Shown piece by piece: positions 1 to 5,527 of a DNA stretch of 5,527 bases; the first letter of the stretch is position 1, and each line of letters begins with the position of its first letter. Below the pieces are notes generated by a model, which was not told the DNA's origin, searched no databases, and saw only the letters and a list, made by a program, of their open reading frames with translations. The stretch lies in contig CALWYA010000111.1 of assembly GCA_944385645.1 (NCBI GenBank), forward strand, positions 1-5,527. The letters are read 5' to 3'. This DNA is from an uncultured Oscillospiraceae bacterium. GTDB taxonomy: Bacteria > Bacillota > Clostridia > Oscillospirales > Oscillospiraceae. The position numbers and the translations under genes were made by a program.

Positions 1-40
1 TCACGTTCCCTCTCTCCCTTCTCGTGTTCGTTCTCCGCTG

Positions 41-1300
41 TCAAAAGCTCCGCCGCTCCACGCTCCCGGCAAAAAAGGCGCTGTCCCGCTCCCGGGCGGC
101 GACAGTTGCCGCAAAATACCGGATCTCGTCCATGGCGTGGTCGTGCTCTTTCTTCACCCGGTCCTGGCCCTGGCCGTCCTCGTCCCAGCGGTACAGGCCG
201 AACTCCCGGACGGCGTCGTCACACCCCCGGCAGATGACCAGCTTTCCGCTCTTGAGCAGCCGGGCGGTGGTCCGGATGCCGGAGAGCACCTGGTTGTCCG
301 CCCTCCGCACCCGCCAGCCCCGCCGGCGCAGGGTCTCGCAGAAGCTGGCCGCCGACGGATCGGCGATCACCGCCCGGATGTCCCGCCCCCCGGCCAGCTC
401 CGCCAGGGCGTCGGCGTGCTCCTCGTCGGTGCGCTGCCGGCGCTGGGCCCGGGCGTCGTAATAGCGCTCCGCCACCCGGTACCACACCCCGTCCCGCCGG
501 CCCCACAGGCCCATGGAGGTGGGGTTGGCGGTCCCATAGTCACAGGAGATGTACCACTGCTCCATCTCCCCCTCCGGCGCCTCCCGGAGGTAGCTGTCGT
601 CAAAGAAGTCATAGACCAGCCCCTCGGCGGCCACCCACTCCCCCAGCACGAACCGCCGGTAGAAGGTCCCCTGGAACATGGCGGCATACCGCGCCCGCAC
701 CTGGGGACTGAGTCCCGGGTTGTCCTCCATGGTGAACTGCAGCCGCAGGGCGTTCTTCTCCTCTGCCTTCACCACCCACTCCTGATAGAACCAGTGGGCG
801 GGGGACTCCGGGTTGCAGGAGAACCACAGCCGGCTGCCCGCCACCGAGCACCGGGCCAAGGTCTGCTCCACAAAGGACCGGGGCATGAGGGCCACCTCGT
901 CCAGCAGGGCCCCCGCCAGGGTGATCCCCTGGATCAGGGCGGCCGAGCTCTCGTCCTTGCCCCCGAACAGATAGAAGGTGTTGCTCCGTCCCCCCAGCCG
1001 CACCCGGATCAAATTCTGGGACAGCCTCTGCTCACACCGGAAGCCCATCCCCTCCAGGAGGGGCAGCAGCTCAGAGAGCAGGTTGCGCCGCACCGACCGG
1101 ATGGTCCGGCCGCACAGGGCGAAGTTCCGGCCCCGGAAGCCGCGCATGGCCCAGCAGAAAAAGGACAGGCCGGTACACAGGGTCTTGCCGCTGCGCACCG
1201 CCCCGTCGCAGATGATGGCCTGCCGGTCCCGGTCGGGGGAGCCGGGCCGCCACCAGGTGAGCACCCGCCGCTGCTTGGGGGAAAATACCAGTCCCTCCAC
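41..1300 (-). CDS. terL: Phage terminase large subunit (PBSX-type ATPase/nuclease)
   Basis: This is the motor and nuclease subunit of a tailed-phage packaging machine: it uses ATP to push DNA into the procapsid through the portal and cuts the concatemer. The 419-residue product has a Walker A motif GAVRSGKT at residues 33-40 and a Walker B ending LLDE at 132-135. A coupling-type segment SCNPESPAHWFYQEW lies at 161-175. The C-terminal RNase H-like nuclease shows three spaced acidic sites: D254 in SCDYG, D314 in VIADPS and D391 in DHAMDEIRY. Length and motif order fit an intact family member, and no catalytic residue appears lost. The start is GTG at 1300, preceded by a G-rich GGGGGAG site and three bases after the stop of the upstream small gene, so the two are co-transcribed and probably translationally coupled. 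After the stop only 40 bases remain. They contain an AAGGGAG/GAGGG site and a possible GTG at 4-2 that could open the next gene (a portal would be usual), but this cannot be verified here. Base composition resembles the host genes. Confidence 0.93.
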   Translation of the reverse strand: MEGLVFSPKQRRVLTWWRPGSPDRDRQAIICDGAVRSGKTLCTGLSFFCWAMRGFRGRNFALCGRTIRSVRRNLLSELLPLLEGMGFRCEQRLSQNLIRVRLGGRSNTFYLFGGKDESSAALIQGITLAGALLDEVALMPRSFVEQTLARCSVAGSRLWFSCNPESPAHWFYQEWVVKAEEKNALRLQFTMEDNPGLSPQVRARYAAMFQGTFYRRFVLGEWVAAEGLVYDFFDDSYLREAPEGEMEQWYISCDYGTANPTSMGLWGRRDGVWYRVAERYYDARAQRRQRTDEEHADALAELAGGRDIRAVIADPSAASFCETLRRRGWRVRRADNQVLSGIRTTARLLKSGKLVICRGCDDAVREFGLYRWDEDGQGQDRVKKEHDHAMDEIRYFAATVAARERDSAFFAGSVERRSF

Positions 1301-1303
1301 CGG

Positions 1304-1603
1304 CTACTCCCCCCGCTCCTCCATGGCCTGGAGGAACCGGTCCACCTGCTCCTCCCCGCTGTGGTCGGCGGCGTCCAGCAGCCGCTCCAGCAGCCGGGCC
1401 CGGTCGGCGAACTTCAGCTCGATCACCCCGTTGCTCCCCCGCTTGAACTCGGTGAGGGCGTCCAGGTCCAGGCCGTCCAGTCCGCTCCACTCCTCCTGGG
1501 GAAAGCAGGCCAAACGCACCGCGTCCCCCGCTCCCGCGTTGGCCAGCTGCCACATCCGCTTCAAGATCTGCTCCCGATCGGGGAGCTTCGTCCCTCTCTT
1601 CAC
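1304..1603 (-). CDS. Putative short terminase small subunit
   Basis: A 99-residue, highly charged protein encoded immediately upstream of the terminase large subunit, where the small subunit is normally found. Small subunits recognise the phage packaging site and load the large subunit. The middle of the protein (DAVRLA, then GLDLDALTEFKRGSNG) and the following VIELKFADRARLLERL resemble, from memory, the C-terminal 'KLxDKLKALELL' part of Terminase_2-type small subunits. I see no N-terminal helix-turn-helix of the usual kind, and the protein is shorter than the roughly 130-180 residues common in that family. The role is therefore inferred mainly from position. The start is uncertain: GTG at 1603 sits 5 bases after a GAGGGGGG tract, while the preceding in-frame TTG at 1606 gives one more residue with tighter spacing, so I prefer GTG. 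The C-terminus is acidic (EEQVDRFLQAMEERGE). It could instead be a different small packaging-module protein. Confidence 0.55.
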   Translation of the reverse strand: MKRGTKLPDREQILKRMWQLANAGAGDAVRLACFPQEEWSGLDGLDLDALTEFKRGSNGVIELKFADRARLLERLLDAADHSGEEQVDRFLQAMEERGE

Positions 1604-1862
1604 CAAATCCCCCCTCGCCCCTACCGGGCTCGGGGGAAAAAGTTGTACGTTTCCGTCCCCCTTGAAAAAATTTTTCGCCCCGGCCGGACGGTCCCTGTCC
1701 CTTTTCGCCCCCTTTCGCGCCGGCGGTGGATTACACTACATGGCGTGTCCCTTCCGCGCGGCAAAAATTTCCCGCCGTCCGCCGCGCATAGAACCCGGAC
1801 GCCCTCCACATGATGACTCCATCCGCATCACGCGACTTGATGGACCAGGAGGAACCATTTCC
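1604..1862. other. Divergent intergenic region, no gene recognised
   Basis: This stretch separates the leftward phage packaging genes from the rightward carboxypeptidase gene. It is less uniformly GC-rich than its flanks. It contains an odd-length palindrome GAAAAA-A-TTTTTC at 1664-1676, a related AAAAATTT block at 1763-1770, and repeated TTTTCGCCCC at 1672-1681 and 1702-1711. It must hold the promoter for the carboxypeptidase gene unless that gene is read from elsewhere. I see no convincing -35/-10 pair on either strand: TACACT at 1732-1737 is a possible -10 but has no matching -35. No tRNA or att-like duplication is visible within the window. Confidence 0.6.
1847..1852 (+). promoter_or_regulatory. 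Ribosome binding site of the carboxypeptidase gene
   Basis: A full AGGAGG lies 10 bases before the ATG at 1863. It fixes the start there rather than at the in-frame ATG at 1740, which would add 41 residues in front of an otherwise perfect signal peptide and has no comparable site. Confidence 0.85.
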
Positions 1863-3020
1863 ATGAAACGACTGTTATCCCTGCTGCTGGCCGCCCTCGC
1901 CCTGACGGCGGCGGCCCCCGCGGCCCGGGCGGCCCAGGAGGGGGCCGCCCCTCTGGAGCTGTCCTGCTCCTCCGCCCTCCTCATGGAGAAGGAGACGGGC
2001 ACCGTCCTCTACGAACAAAACGCCCACGAGCAGCTGGAGCCCGCCAGCGTCACCAAGGTGATGACCCTGCTGCTGGTGATGGAGGCCCTGGACGCCGGCC
2101 AGCTCACCCTGGAAGAGCCCGTCACCGTCTCCGCCTATGCCGCCGGCATGGGGGGCTCCCAGGTCTACCTGGAGGAGGGGGAGCAGATGACGGTGGACGA
2201 ATTGCTGAAATGCGTCACCGTGGTCTCGGGCAACGACGCCGCCGTGGCCCTGGCCGAGCGGGTGGCGGGCAGCGAGAGCGCCTTTGTGGACCGGATGAAC
2301 CGGCGGGCCCAGGAGCTGGGCATGGCCGACACCACCTTTCTCAACTGCACCGGCCTGCCCGCTCAGGGCCACGTGACCTCCGCCTATGACATCGCCCTCA
2401 TGTCCCGGGAGCTGATCCTGAACCACCCGGCGATCCGGGACTACGCCACCATCTGGATGGACTCCATCCGGGGCGGGGAATTCGGCCTGACCAACACCAA
2501 CCGGCTCATCCGCTTCTACCCCGGGGCCACCGGCCTGAAGACCGGCTCCACCGACGCCGCCCTGTACTGCATGTCGGCCACCGCCGAGCGGGACGGCATG
2601 GAGCTTATCGCCGTGGTCATGCGCGCCCCCACCACCGCCCAGCGGTTCGAGGATGCCAAGGCCCTGCTGGACTACGGCTTCGCCCACTACGCCCTGGCCA
2701 GCGTCTACCCCGACGCCCCCCTGACTCCGGTGGAGGTGCTTCTGGGGGTCCAGGGGCAGGTCCAGCCCCAGCTGGCTCGGGACTGCCGGCTGCTGGTGCG
2801 CAAGGGGGAGGAGAGCCAGATCTCCACCCGCCTGACCCTGGCGGACAACGTGGAGGCCCCGGTGGACCAGGGGCAGACCCTGGGGCAGCTGGAGGTCTAC
2901 GTGGGGGACGAGCTCCGGGACGCCGTCCCCATCCTGGCGGCTCAGCCGGTGGACCGGCTGAGCGTACCGGGCATCTTCTCCCGGATGCTGGAGCGCCTGC
3001 TCTTGGGCCGCCCCGCCTGA
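1863..3020 (+). CDS. dacF: Secreted D-alanyl-D-alanine carboxypeptidase (DacF-like)
   Basis: A low-molecular-weight penicillin-binding protein (peptidase family S11) that removes the terminal D-Ala from peptidoglycan pentapeptides outside the membrane, limiting cross-linking. The product has 385 residues. Residues 1-23 form a signal peptide (MKRLL, a Leu/Ala core, then cleavage near ARA-AQ). All three active-site motifs are present: S62-V-T-K65, with S62 the acylated serine; S122-G-N124; and K226-T-G228. The catalytic domain spans about 30-275. A C-terminal beta domain of the PBP5_C kind follows at about 279-362, and a short amphipathic Leu/Arg-rich end (about 366-385) probably anchors the protein to the outer membrane face. 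The start is set by AGGAGG ten bases upstream. The gene stands alone, with a strong hairpin just after its stop and a new promoter beyond. Its symbol is by similarity: Firmicutes carry several paralogues (DacA, DacB, DacF), and in sporulating species DacF/DacB act in spore cortex formation. I cannot separate these here. Confidence 0.95.
   Translation: MKRLLSLLLAALALTAAAPAARAAQEGAAPLELSCSSALLMEKETGTVLYEQNAHEQLEPASVTKVMTLLLVMEALDAGQLTLEEPVTVSAYAAGMGGSQVYLEEGEQMTVDELLKCVTVVSGNDAAVALAERVAGSESAFVDRMNRRAQELGMADTTFLNCTGLPAQGHVTSAYDIALMSRELILNHPAIRDYATIWMDSIRGGEFGLTNTNRLIRFYPGATGLKTGSTDAALYCMSATAERDGMELIAVVMRAPTTAQRFEDAKALLDYGFAHYALASVYPDAPLTPVEVLLGVQGQVQPQLARDCRLLVRKGEESQISTRLTLADNVEAPVDQGQTLGQLEVYVGDELRDAVPILAAQPVDRLSVPGIFSRMLERLLLGRPA
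2940..2963. repeat. Perfect inverted repeat inside the 3' end of dacF
   Basis: GCTCAGCCGGT at 2940-2950 is the exact reverse complement of 2953-2963, with only GG between. In RNA this would form a very stable stem of about ten pairs with a loop of four. It lies in codons for residues around 360-367 of the carboxypeptidase, about 60 bases before the stop, and no run of T follows it. Confidence 0.7.
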
Positions 3021-3024
3021 CCCG

Positions 3025-3061
3025 CCGTCCCCCCGGGCAGCGCCTCTGCCCGGGGGGACGG
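3025..3061 (+). terminator. GC-rich terminator-like hairpin after dacF
   Basis: CCGTCCCCCCGGGCAG (3025-3040) and its exact reverse complement (3046-3061) enclose a five-base loop, CGCCT. This gives a 16-pair stem starting five bases after the dacF stop. The position, before the next promoter at 3091, is right for transcription termination. The following bases are GTTATATGC rather than a clean T run, so termination may be imperfect or factor-dependent. On the opposite strand the hairpin is followed by GC-rich sequence, so it should not act as a leftward intrinsic terminator. Confidence 0.65.
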
Positions 3062-3090
3062 GTTATATGCACAGTTTTCCTGTATTTTAC

Positions 3091-3119
3091 TTGACGGTCC
3101 GCCTGCGTTGTTGTATAAT
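3091..3119 (+). promoter_or_regulatory. Sigma-A-type promoter of glgB (-35 TTGACG, -10 TATAAT)
   Basis: TTGACG at 3091-3096 and a perfect TATAAT at 3114-3119 are separated by exactly 17 bases, in an AT-rich patch of otherwise GC-rich DNA. Transcription should begin near 3125-3127, giving an untranslated leader of about 80 bases before glgB. It is the best promoter in the window and probably drives the glycogen genes. The match to vegetative sigma consensus is seen directly; activity is inferred. Confidence 0.88.
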
Positions 3120-3133
3120 TTATACGAATATCT

Positions 3134-3175
3134 GAAATCTCTTTCGGCATCCACTTGGTGGTTTTCGCCGATTTC
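3134..3175 (+). promoter_or_regulatory. Stem-loop in the glgB leader
   Basis: The leader can fold into a nested stem. TCGGC (3144-3148) pairs with GCCGA (3167-3171), and CCAC (3151-3154) pairs with GTGG (3158-3161) around a TTG loop. An outer GAAA (3134-3137) can pair with TTTC (3172-3175) across a bulge. CCTC at 3175-3178 is also complementary to GAGG of the ribosome binding site at 3195-3198, so an alternative fold could cover it. I do not recognise a known riboswitch. The pairings are seen; regulation is speculation. Confidence 0.35.
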
Positions 3176-3194
3176 CTCTCATAAAAAATCGTTT

Positions 3195-3202
3195 GAGGTG
3201 AT
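3195..3202 (+). promoter_or_regulatory. Ribosome binding site of glgB
   Basis: GAGGTGAT matches eight bases of the 16S 3' end and overlaps an ATG at 3201. The next in-frame ATG at 3207 has normal spacing, so translation most likely starts at 3207. Starting at 3201 would leave no spacer. Confidence 0.8.
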
Positions 3203-3206
3203 GAAA

Positions 3207-5249
3207 ATGTCCAAATATCGGGAAAACCTCTCCCCCTCCGACCTGTTTTTGGAGCTGGAGGCCTTCTCGGAGGGCCGCTCCACCCACGCCTGGAAGTGCT
3301 TCGGCGCCCATCCGGCCCAGGCGGAGGACGGAACTGAGGGGTACTTATTCCGGGTCTGGGCCCCCAACGCTCCCAAGGTCACCATCATCGGCGACTTCAA
3401 CGGCTGGGACCTGGAGGCCACCCCCATGGACAAGCTGGAGGGGGGCATCTGGGAGGCCTTCGTCCCCGGCCTGAAGCGGTACGACGCCTACCAGTACGCC
3501 ATCCACCAGAAGGACGGCACCTATGTGGGCAAGGCCGACCCCTACGGCTTCCACTCCGCCACCCGCCCCGACGTGTCCACCAAGATCTATGATCTGAACA
3601 CCGGCTATCAGTTGGGGGATCAGGACTGGCTGGACTACCGCGCCAAGAACCCGCCCTACCGTCGGCCCATGAACATCTACGAGTGCCACCTGGGCTCCTG
3701 GCGGCGCACCGGTGAGGGGCAGTTCCTCTCCTACCGGGACCTCACCTCCTATCTGGTCCCCTACGTGAAGGAGATGGGCTACACCCACGTGGAGCTGCTC
3801 CCGGTCACCGAGCACCCCCTGGACGCCTCCTGGGGCTATCAGTGCACCGGCTACTTCGCCGCCACCAGCCGCTTCGGCATCCCCGACGACCTGAAGTACA
3901 TGATCGACCAGCTCCACCAGGCGGGCATCGGCGTCATCATGGACTGGGTCCCCGCCCACTTCCCCCGGGACGCCTTCGGCCTGTACCACTTCGACGGCAC
4001 CCCCACCTACGAGTACGCCGACCCCCGGAAGGGAGAGCACCCCGACTGGGGCACCCAGGTCTTCGACTTCGGCCGCAACGAGGTGCGCTCCTTCCTGTAC
4101 TCCTCGGCCATGTTCTGGCTGGAGGAGTACCACATGGACGGCCTGCGGGTGGACGCGGTGTCCTCCATGCTCTACCTGGACTACGGCCGGCAGGACGGGG
4201 AGTGGATGCCCAATGTGAACGGCGGAAAGGAGAACCTGGAGGCCATCGAGTTCTTCCAGCACCTGAACACCGCCATCTTCGCCGCCCACCCCGACGTGCT
4301 CATGGTGGCCGAGGAATCCACCGCCTGGCCCAAGGTGACCTACCCCGTGGACGAGGGGGGGCTGGGCTTCAACTTCAAGTGGAACATGGGCTGGATGAAC
4401 GACATCTGCCACTACATCAAGCTGGACCCCTATTTCCGGCAGTTCAACCACCGGGACATCACCTTCTCCCTCATGTACGCCTTCTCGGAGAACTACATCC
4501 TGCCCCTGTCCCACGACGAGGTGGTCCACATGAAGGGCTCCTTCTTCGGCAAGATGCCCGGGGACAACGAGCAGAAGTTCGCCGGCGTCCGGGCCTTCTA
4601 CGCCTACATGATGACCCACCCGGGCAAGAAGCTCACCTTCATGGGCACCGAGCTGGCCCAGTGGAACGAGTGGCACTATGAGTACTCCCTGGACTGGCAC
4701 CTGCTGCAATACGCCCCCCACCGGCAGACCCAGGAGTTCTTCAAGGCCATGAACAGCTTCTACCTGGAGCAGCCCCCCCTGTGGGAGCAGGACGACTCCT
4801 GGCAGGGCTTCCAGTGGCTGTGCGCCGACGACAACCAGGCCGACACCATCGCCTTCCTGCGCTGGGACCGGAAGGGGCAGCCCCTCATTATCCTGTGCAA
4901 CTTCTCCCCCGTCCACCGGGACGGCTACCGGGTGGGCGCCCCCTTCGGCGGCACCTGGGCGGTGGCCCTGAACACCGATGACGCGGCCTATGGCGGCGGC
5001 GGCCGCGGGGACAAGGCTCCCTTGAAGACCGAGAAGATCCCCTGCCACGACCAGCAGCAGTCCCTGACGGTGGACCTGCCCCCCATGACCACCGTTATCC
5101 TGCGCTGTGTCCGGCGCAACCCCGTGCGCAAGCCCAAGGGGGAGAAGGCCCCTGCCAAAAAGGCCGCCCCCGCTCCCAAAGGGAAAAAGGCCTCTGAGCC
5201 CAAGGCGGAGAAGCCATCCGCCCCCCGGCCCAGGAAGACTTCCAAATAA
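3207..5249 (+). CDS. glgB: 1,4-alpha-glucan branching enzyme GlgB
   Basis: Cytoplasmic GH13 enzyme that cuts an alpha-1,4 glucan chain and reattaches the piece by an alpha-1,6 bond, creating the branches of glycogen. The product has 680 residues. An N-terminal CBM48 domain at about 40-125 includes LFRVWAPNAPKV and GDFNGWD. The catalytic barrel (about 155-530) contains region I DWVPAHFP (246-253), region II DGLRVDAV (311-318) with nucleophile D316, region III AEEST (368-372) with acid/base E369, and region IV SHDE (435-438) with D437. Also typical are TEHP and SWGYQCTGYFA at 201-218. An all-beta C-terminal domain runs to about 635, with a glycine-rich loop YGGGGRGDK near 595-603. The last 44 residues (637-680) are an unusual Lys/Ala/Pro-rich basic tail. 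The ORF stays open in frame up to 3108, but that overlaps the promoter; GAGGTGAT supports ATG 3207. It is followed 56 bases later by glgC with no signal between, so the two genes form an operon. Confidence 0.97.
   Translation: MSKYRENLSPSDLFLELEAFSEGRSTHAWKCFGAHPAQAEDGTEGYLFRVWAPNAPKVTIIGDFNGWDLEATPMDKLEGGIWEAFVPGLKRYDAYQYAIHQKDGTYVGKADPYGFHSATRPDVSTKIYDLNTGYQLGDQDWLDYRAKNPPYRRPMNIYECHLGSWRRTGEGQFLSYRDLTSYLVPYVKEMGYTHVELLPVTEHPLDASWGYQCTGYFAATSRFGIPDDLKYMIDQLHQAGIGVIMDWVPAHFPRDAFGLYHFDGTPTYEYADPRKGEHPDWGTQVFDFGRNEVRSFLYSSAMFWLEEYHMDGLRVDAVSSMLYLDYGRQDGEWMPNVNGGKENLEAIEFFQHLNTAIFAAHPDVLMVAEESTAWPKVTYPVDEGGLGFNFKWNMGWMNDICHYIKLDPYFRQFNHRDITFSLMYAFSENYILPLSHDEVVHMKGSFFGKMPGDNEQKFAGVRAFYAYMMTHPGKKLTFMGTELAQWNEWHYEYSLDWHLLQYAPHRQTQEFFKAMNSFYLEQPPLWEQDDSWQGFQWLCADDNQADTIAFLRWDRKGQPLIILCNFSPVHRDGYRVGAPFGGTWAVALNTDDAAYGGGGRGDKAPLKTEKIPCHDQQQSLTVDLPPMTTVILRCVRRNPVRKPKGEKAPAKKAAPAPKGKKASEPKAEKPSAPRPRKTSK
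5115..5246 (+). other. Region coding the basic, low-complexity C-terminal tail of GlgB
   Basis: Residues 637-680 contain 12 Lys, 4 Arg, 9 Pro and 8 Ala among 44, with only 3 Glu. The pattern is KAPAKKAAPAPKGKK, then SEPKAEKPSAPRPRK. This resembles the disordered tails of histone H1-like or HU-type proteins rather than anything in the GH13 fold, whose last strand ends near TTVILRCVRR (628-637). The tail is in frame and its codons resemble those of the rest of the gene, so a simple frameshift is not indicated. Function is unknown; binding to polyanions, acidic partners or the glycogen granule surface is possible. Confidence 0.75.
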
Positions 5250-5291
5250 CCACGCAAGCTCCAGCAGTCCCCTTCCCCGCGGAAACAGACG

Positions 5292-5299
5292 AGAGGTGA
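5292..5299 (+). promoter_or_regulatory. Ribosome binding site of glgC
   Basis: AGAGGTGA lies six bases before the ATG at 5306 and supports that start. The 56-base gap after glgB contains no recognisable promoter or terminator. Confidence 0.8.
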
Positions 5300-5305
5300 A
5301 GAAGT

Positions 5306-5527
5306 ATGAAAAAAGAAGTCGTGGCCATGCTGCTGGCGGGCGGTCAGGGGAGCCGTCTCTACGCCCTCACCAGCCAGGTGGCCAAGCCCGCCGTCCCCTT
5401 CGGCGGGAAGTACCGCATCATTGATTTTCCCCTGTCCAACTGTGTCAACTCCGGCATCGACACGGTGGGCGTGCTCACCCAGTACCGCCCCCTGGAGCTG
5501 AACAGCTACCTGGGCAACGGTCAGCCC
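5306..5527 (+). CDS. glgC: Glucose-1-phosphate adenylyltransferase GlgC (5' part, cut by window edge)
   Basis: ADP-glucose pyrophosphorylase, which makes ADP-glucose and pyrophosphate from glucose-1-phosphate and ATP. This is the committed and usually allosterically controlled step of bacterial glycogen synthesis. Only the first 74 residues are present; the frame is open to the last base of the window. They carry the nucleotidyltransferase signature LLAGGQGSRLYALTSQVAKP (residues 9-28), including the G-rich phosphate-binding loop. PFGGKYRIIDFPLSNCVNSG (31-50) follows, and then VGVLTQYRPLELNSYLGNG. The intact AGGQGSRL...KPAVPFGGKYR signature favours the catalytic GlgC over the GlgD paralogue, in which this loop is usually degenerate. 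Start ATG 5306 follows AGAGGTGA. It is co-directional with glgB and probably on the same message, so branching enzyme and substrate supply are made together. A full protein would be about 380-420 residues. Confidence 0.96.
   Translation, partial: MKKEVVAMLLAGGQGSRLYALTSQVAKPAVPFGGKYRIIDFPLSNCVNSGIDTVGVLTQYRPLELNSYLGNGQP

Noticed and set aside
571..590. Short hairpin CCTCCGG/CCGGAGG inside terL, and a similar one (GCTCCC/GGGAGC) at 1570-1586 in the terS-like gene.
   Set aside because: Six- to seven-base GC arms are expected by chance in DNA this GC-rich.
1621..1809. A 62-codon minus-strand ORF just upstream of terS, with a GTG start and a possible GGAG site.
   Set aside because: Position and strand would suit a small phage gene, but the Arg/Gly-rich product resembles translated intergenic DNA and matches nothing I recognise; kept only as a remote possibility.
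137..1813. A 558-codon plus-strand ORF opposite the terminase genes.
   Set aside because: Its translation is Pro/Gly/His/Leu-rich with no domain, and it lies antisense to a gene with all terminase motifs; it is a by-product of GC-rich third positions.
978..1862. Upstream in-frame extension of the dacF reading frame.
   Set aside because: It runs antisense through the terminase genes; AGGAGG and a signal peptide fix the start at 1863.
1956..1967. Cys35 of the carboxypeptidase as a lipoprotein lipobox.
   Set aside because: It lies well past the predicted cleavage near residues 23-24 and after polar residues; the preceding ELS does not form a lipobox at the end of a hydrophobic core.
1875..2687. 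A 270-codon minus-strand ORF opposite dacF.
   Set aside because: It is a Gly/Gln/His-rich low-complexity shadow; the opposite frame has all PBP active-site motifs.
3108..3206. Upstream in-frame extension of glgB, including ATG 3108 and ATG 3201.
   Set aside because: ATG 3108 lies inside the promoter, upstream of the likely transcription start, and ATG 3201 overlaps the ribosome binding site.
3345..5048. A 567-codon minus-strand ORF opposite glgB.
   Set aside because: It is a Val/Gly/Leu/His-rich translation without motifs, fully antisense to a certain GH13 gene.
1..5527. CRISPR arrays, tRNA or rRNA genes, insertion sequences.
   Set aside because: No regularly spaced repeats, cloverleaf-like segments, transposase motifs or rRNA signatures were seen on either strand.

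Overview
The window looks like GC-rich chromosomal DNA from a Firmicute, most likely a Clostridia/Oscillospiraceae-type gut anaerobe. This is an inference. It rests on strong C/G preference at third codon positions, strong GAGGTGAT/AGGAGG-type ribosome binding sites, one consensus sigma-A promoter (TTGACG-17-TATAAT), a DacF-type penicillin-binding protein and a glgB-glgC glycogen cluster. I cannot name the species from the sequence alone.

Layout. Positions 41-1603 (minus strand) hold two phage DNA-packaging genes: a full-length terminase large subunit (41-1300) and, just upstream, a short gene I take to be a reduced terminase small subunit (1304-1603). They read leftward out of the window, towards where a portal gene would be expected. 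Positions 1604-1862 form a roughly 260-base divergent intergenic region with A-tract/TCGCC-type repeats and no clear promoter. Positions 1863-3020 (plus) encode a secreted D-alanyl-D-alanine carboxypeptidase, followed by a strong GC hairpin (3025-3061). A near-consensus promoter at 3091-3119 then drives a structured leader of about 80 bases and glgB (3207-5249), the glycogen branching enzyme, which carries an unusual Lys/Ala/Pro-rich C-terminal tail. The gene glgC (ADP-glucose pyrophosphorylase) begins at 5306 and runs off the right edge.

How the genes work together. GlgC makes ADP-glucose, and GlgB introduces alpha-1,6 branches into the glucan built from it. The two genes are 56 bases apart with no visible promoter or terminator between them, so they are probably one transcript, with glgD/glgA expected further downstream. 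The carboxypeptidase is a separate cell-wall maturation gene. The terminase pair is functionally unrelated and marks the edge of a prophage or prophage remnant next to this housekeeping locus.

I did not find a clearly new biological system. The points most worth a second look are the bare prophage edge with a small subunit lacking a visible DNA-binding domain, the basic tail on GlgB, the structured glgB leader, and two strong inverted repeats at the end of the carboxypeptidase gene.
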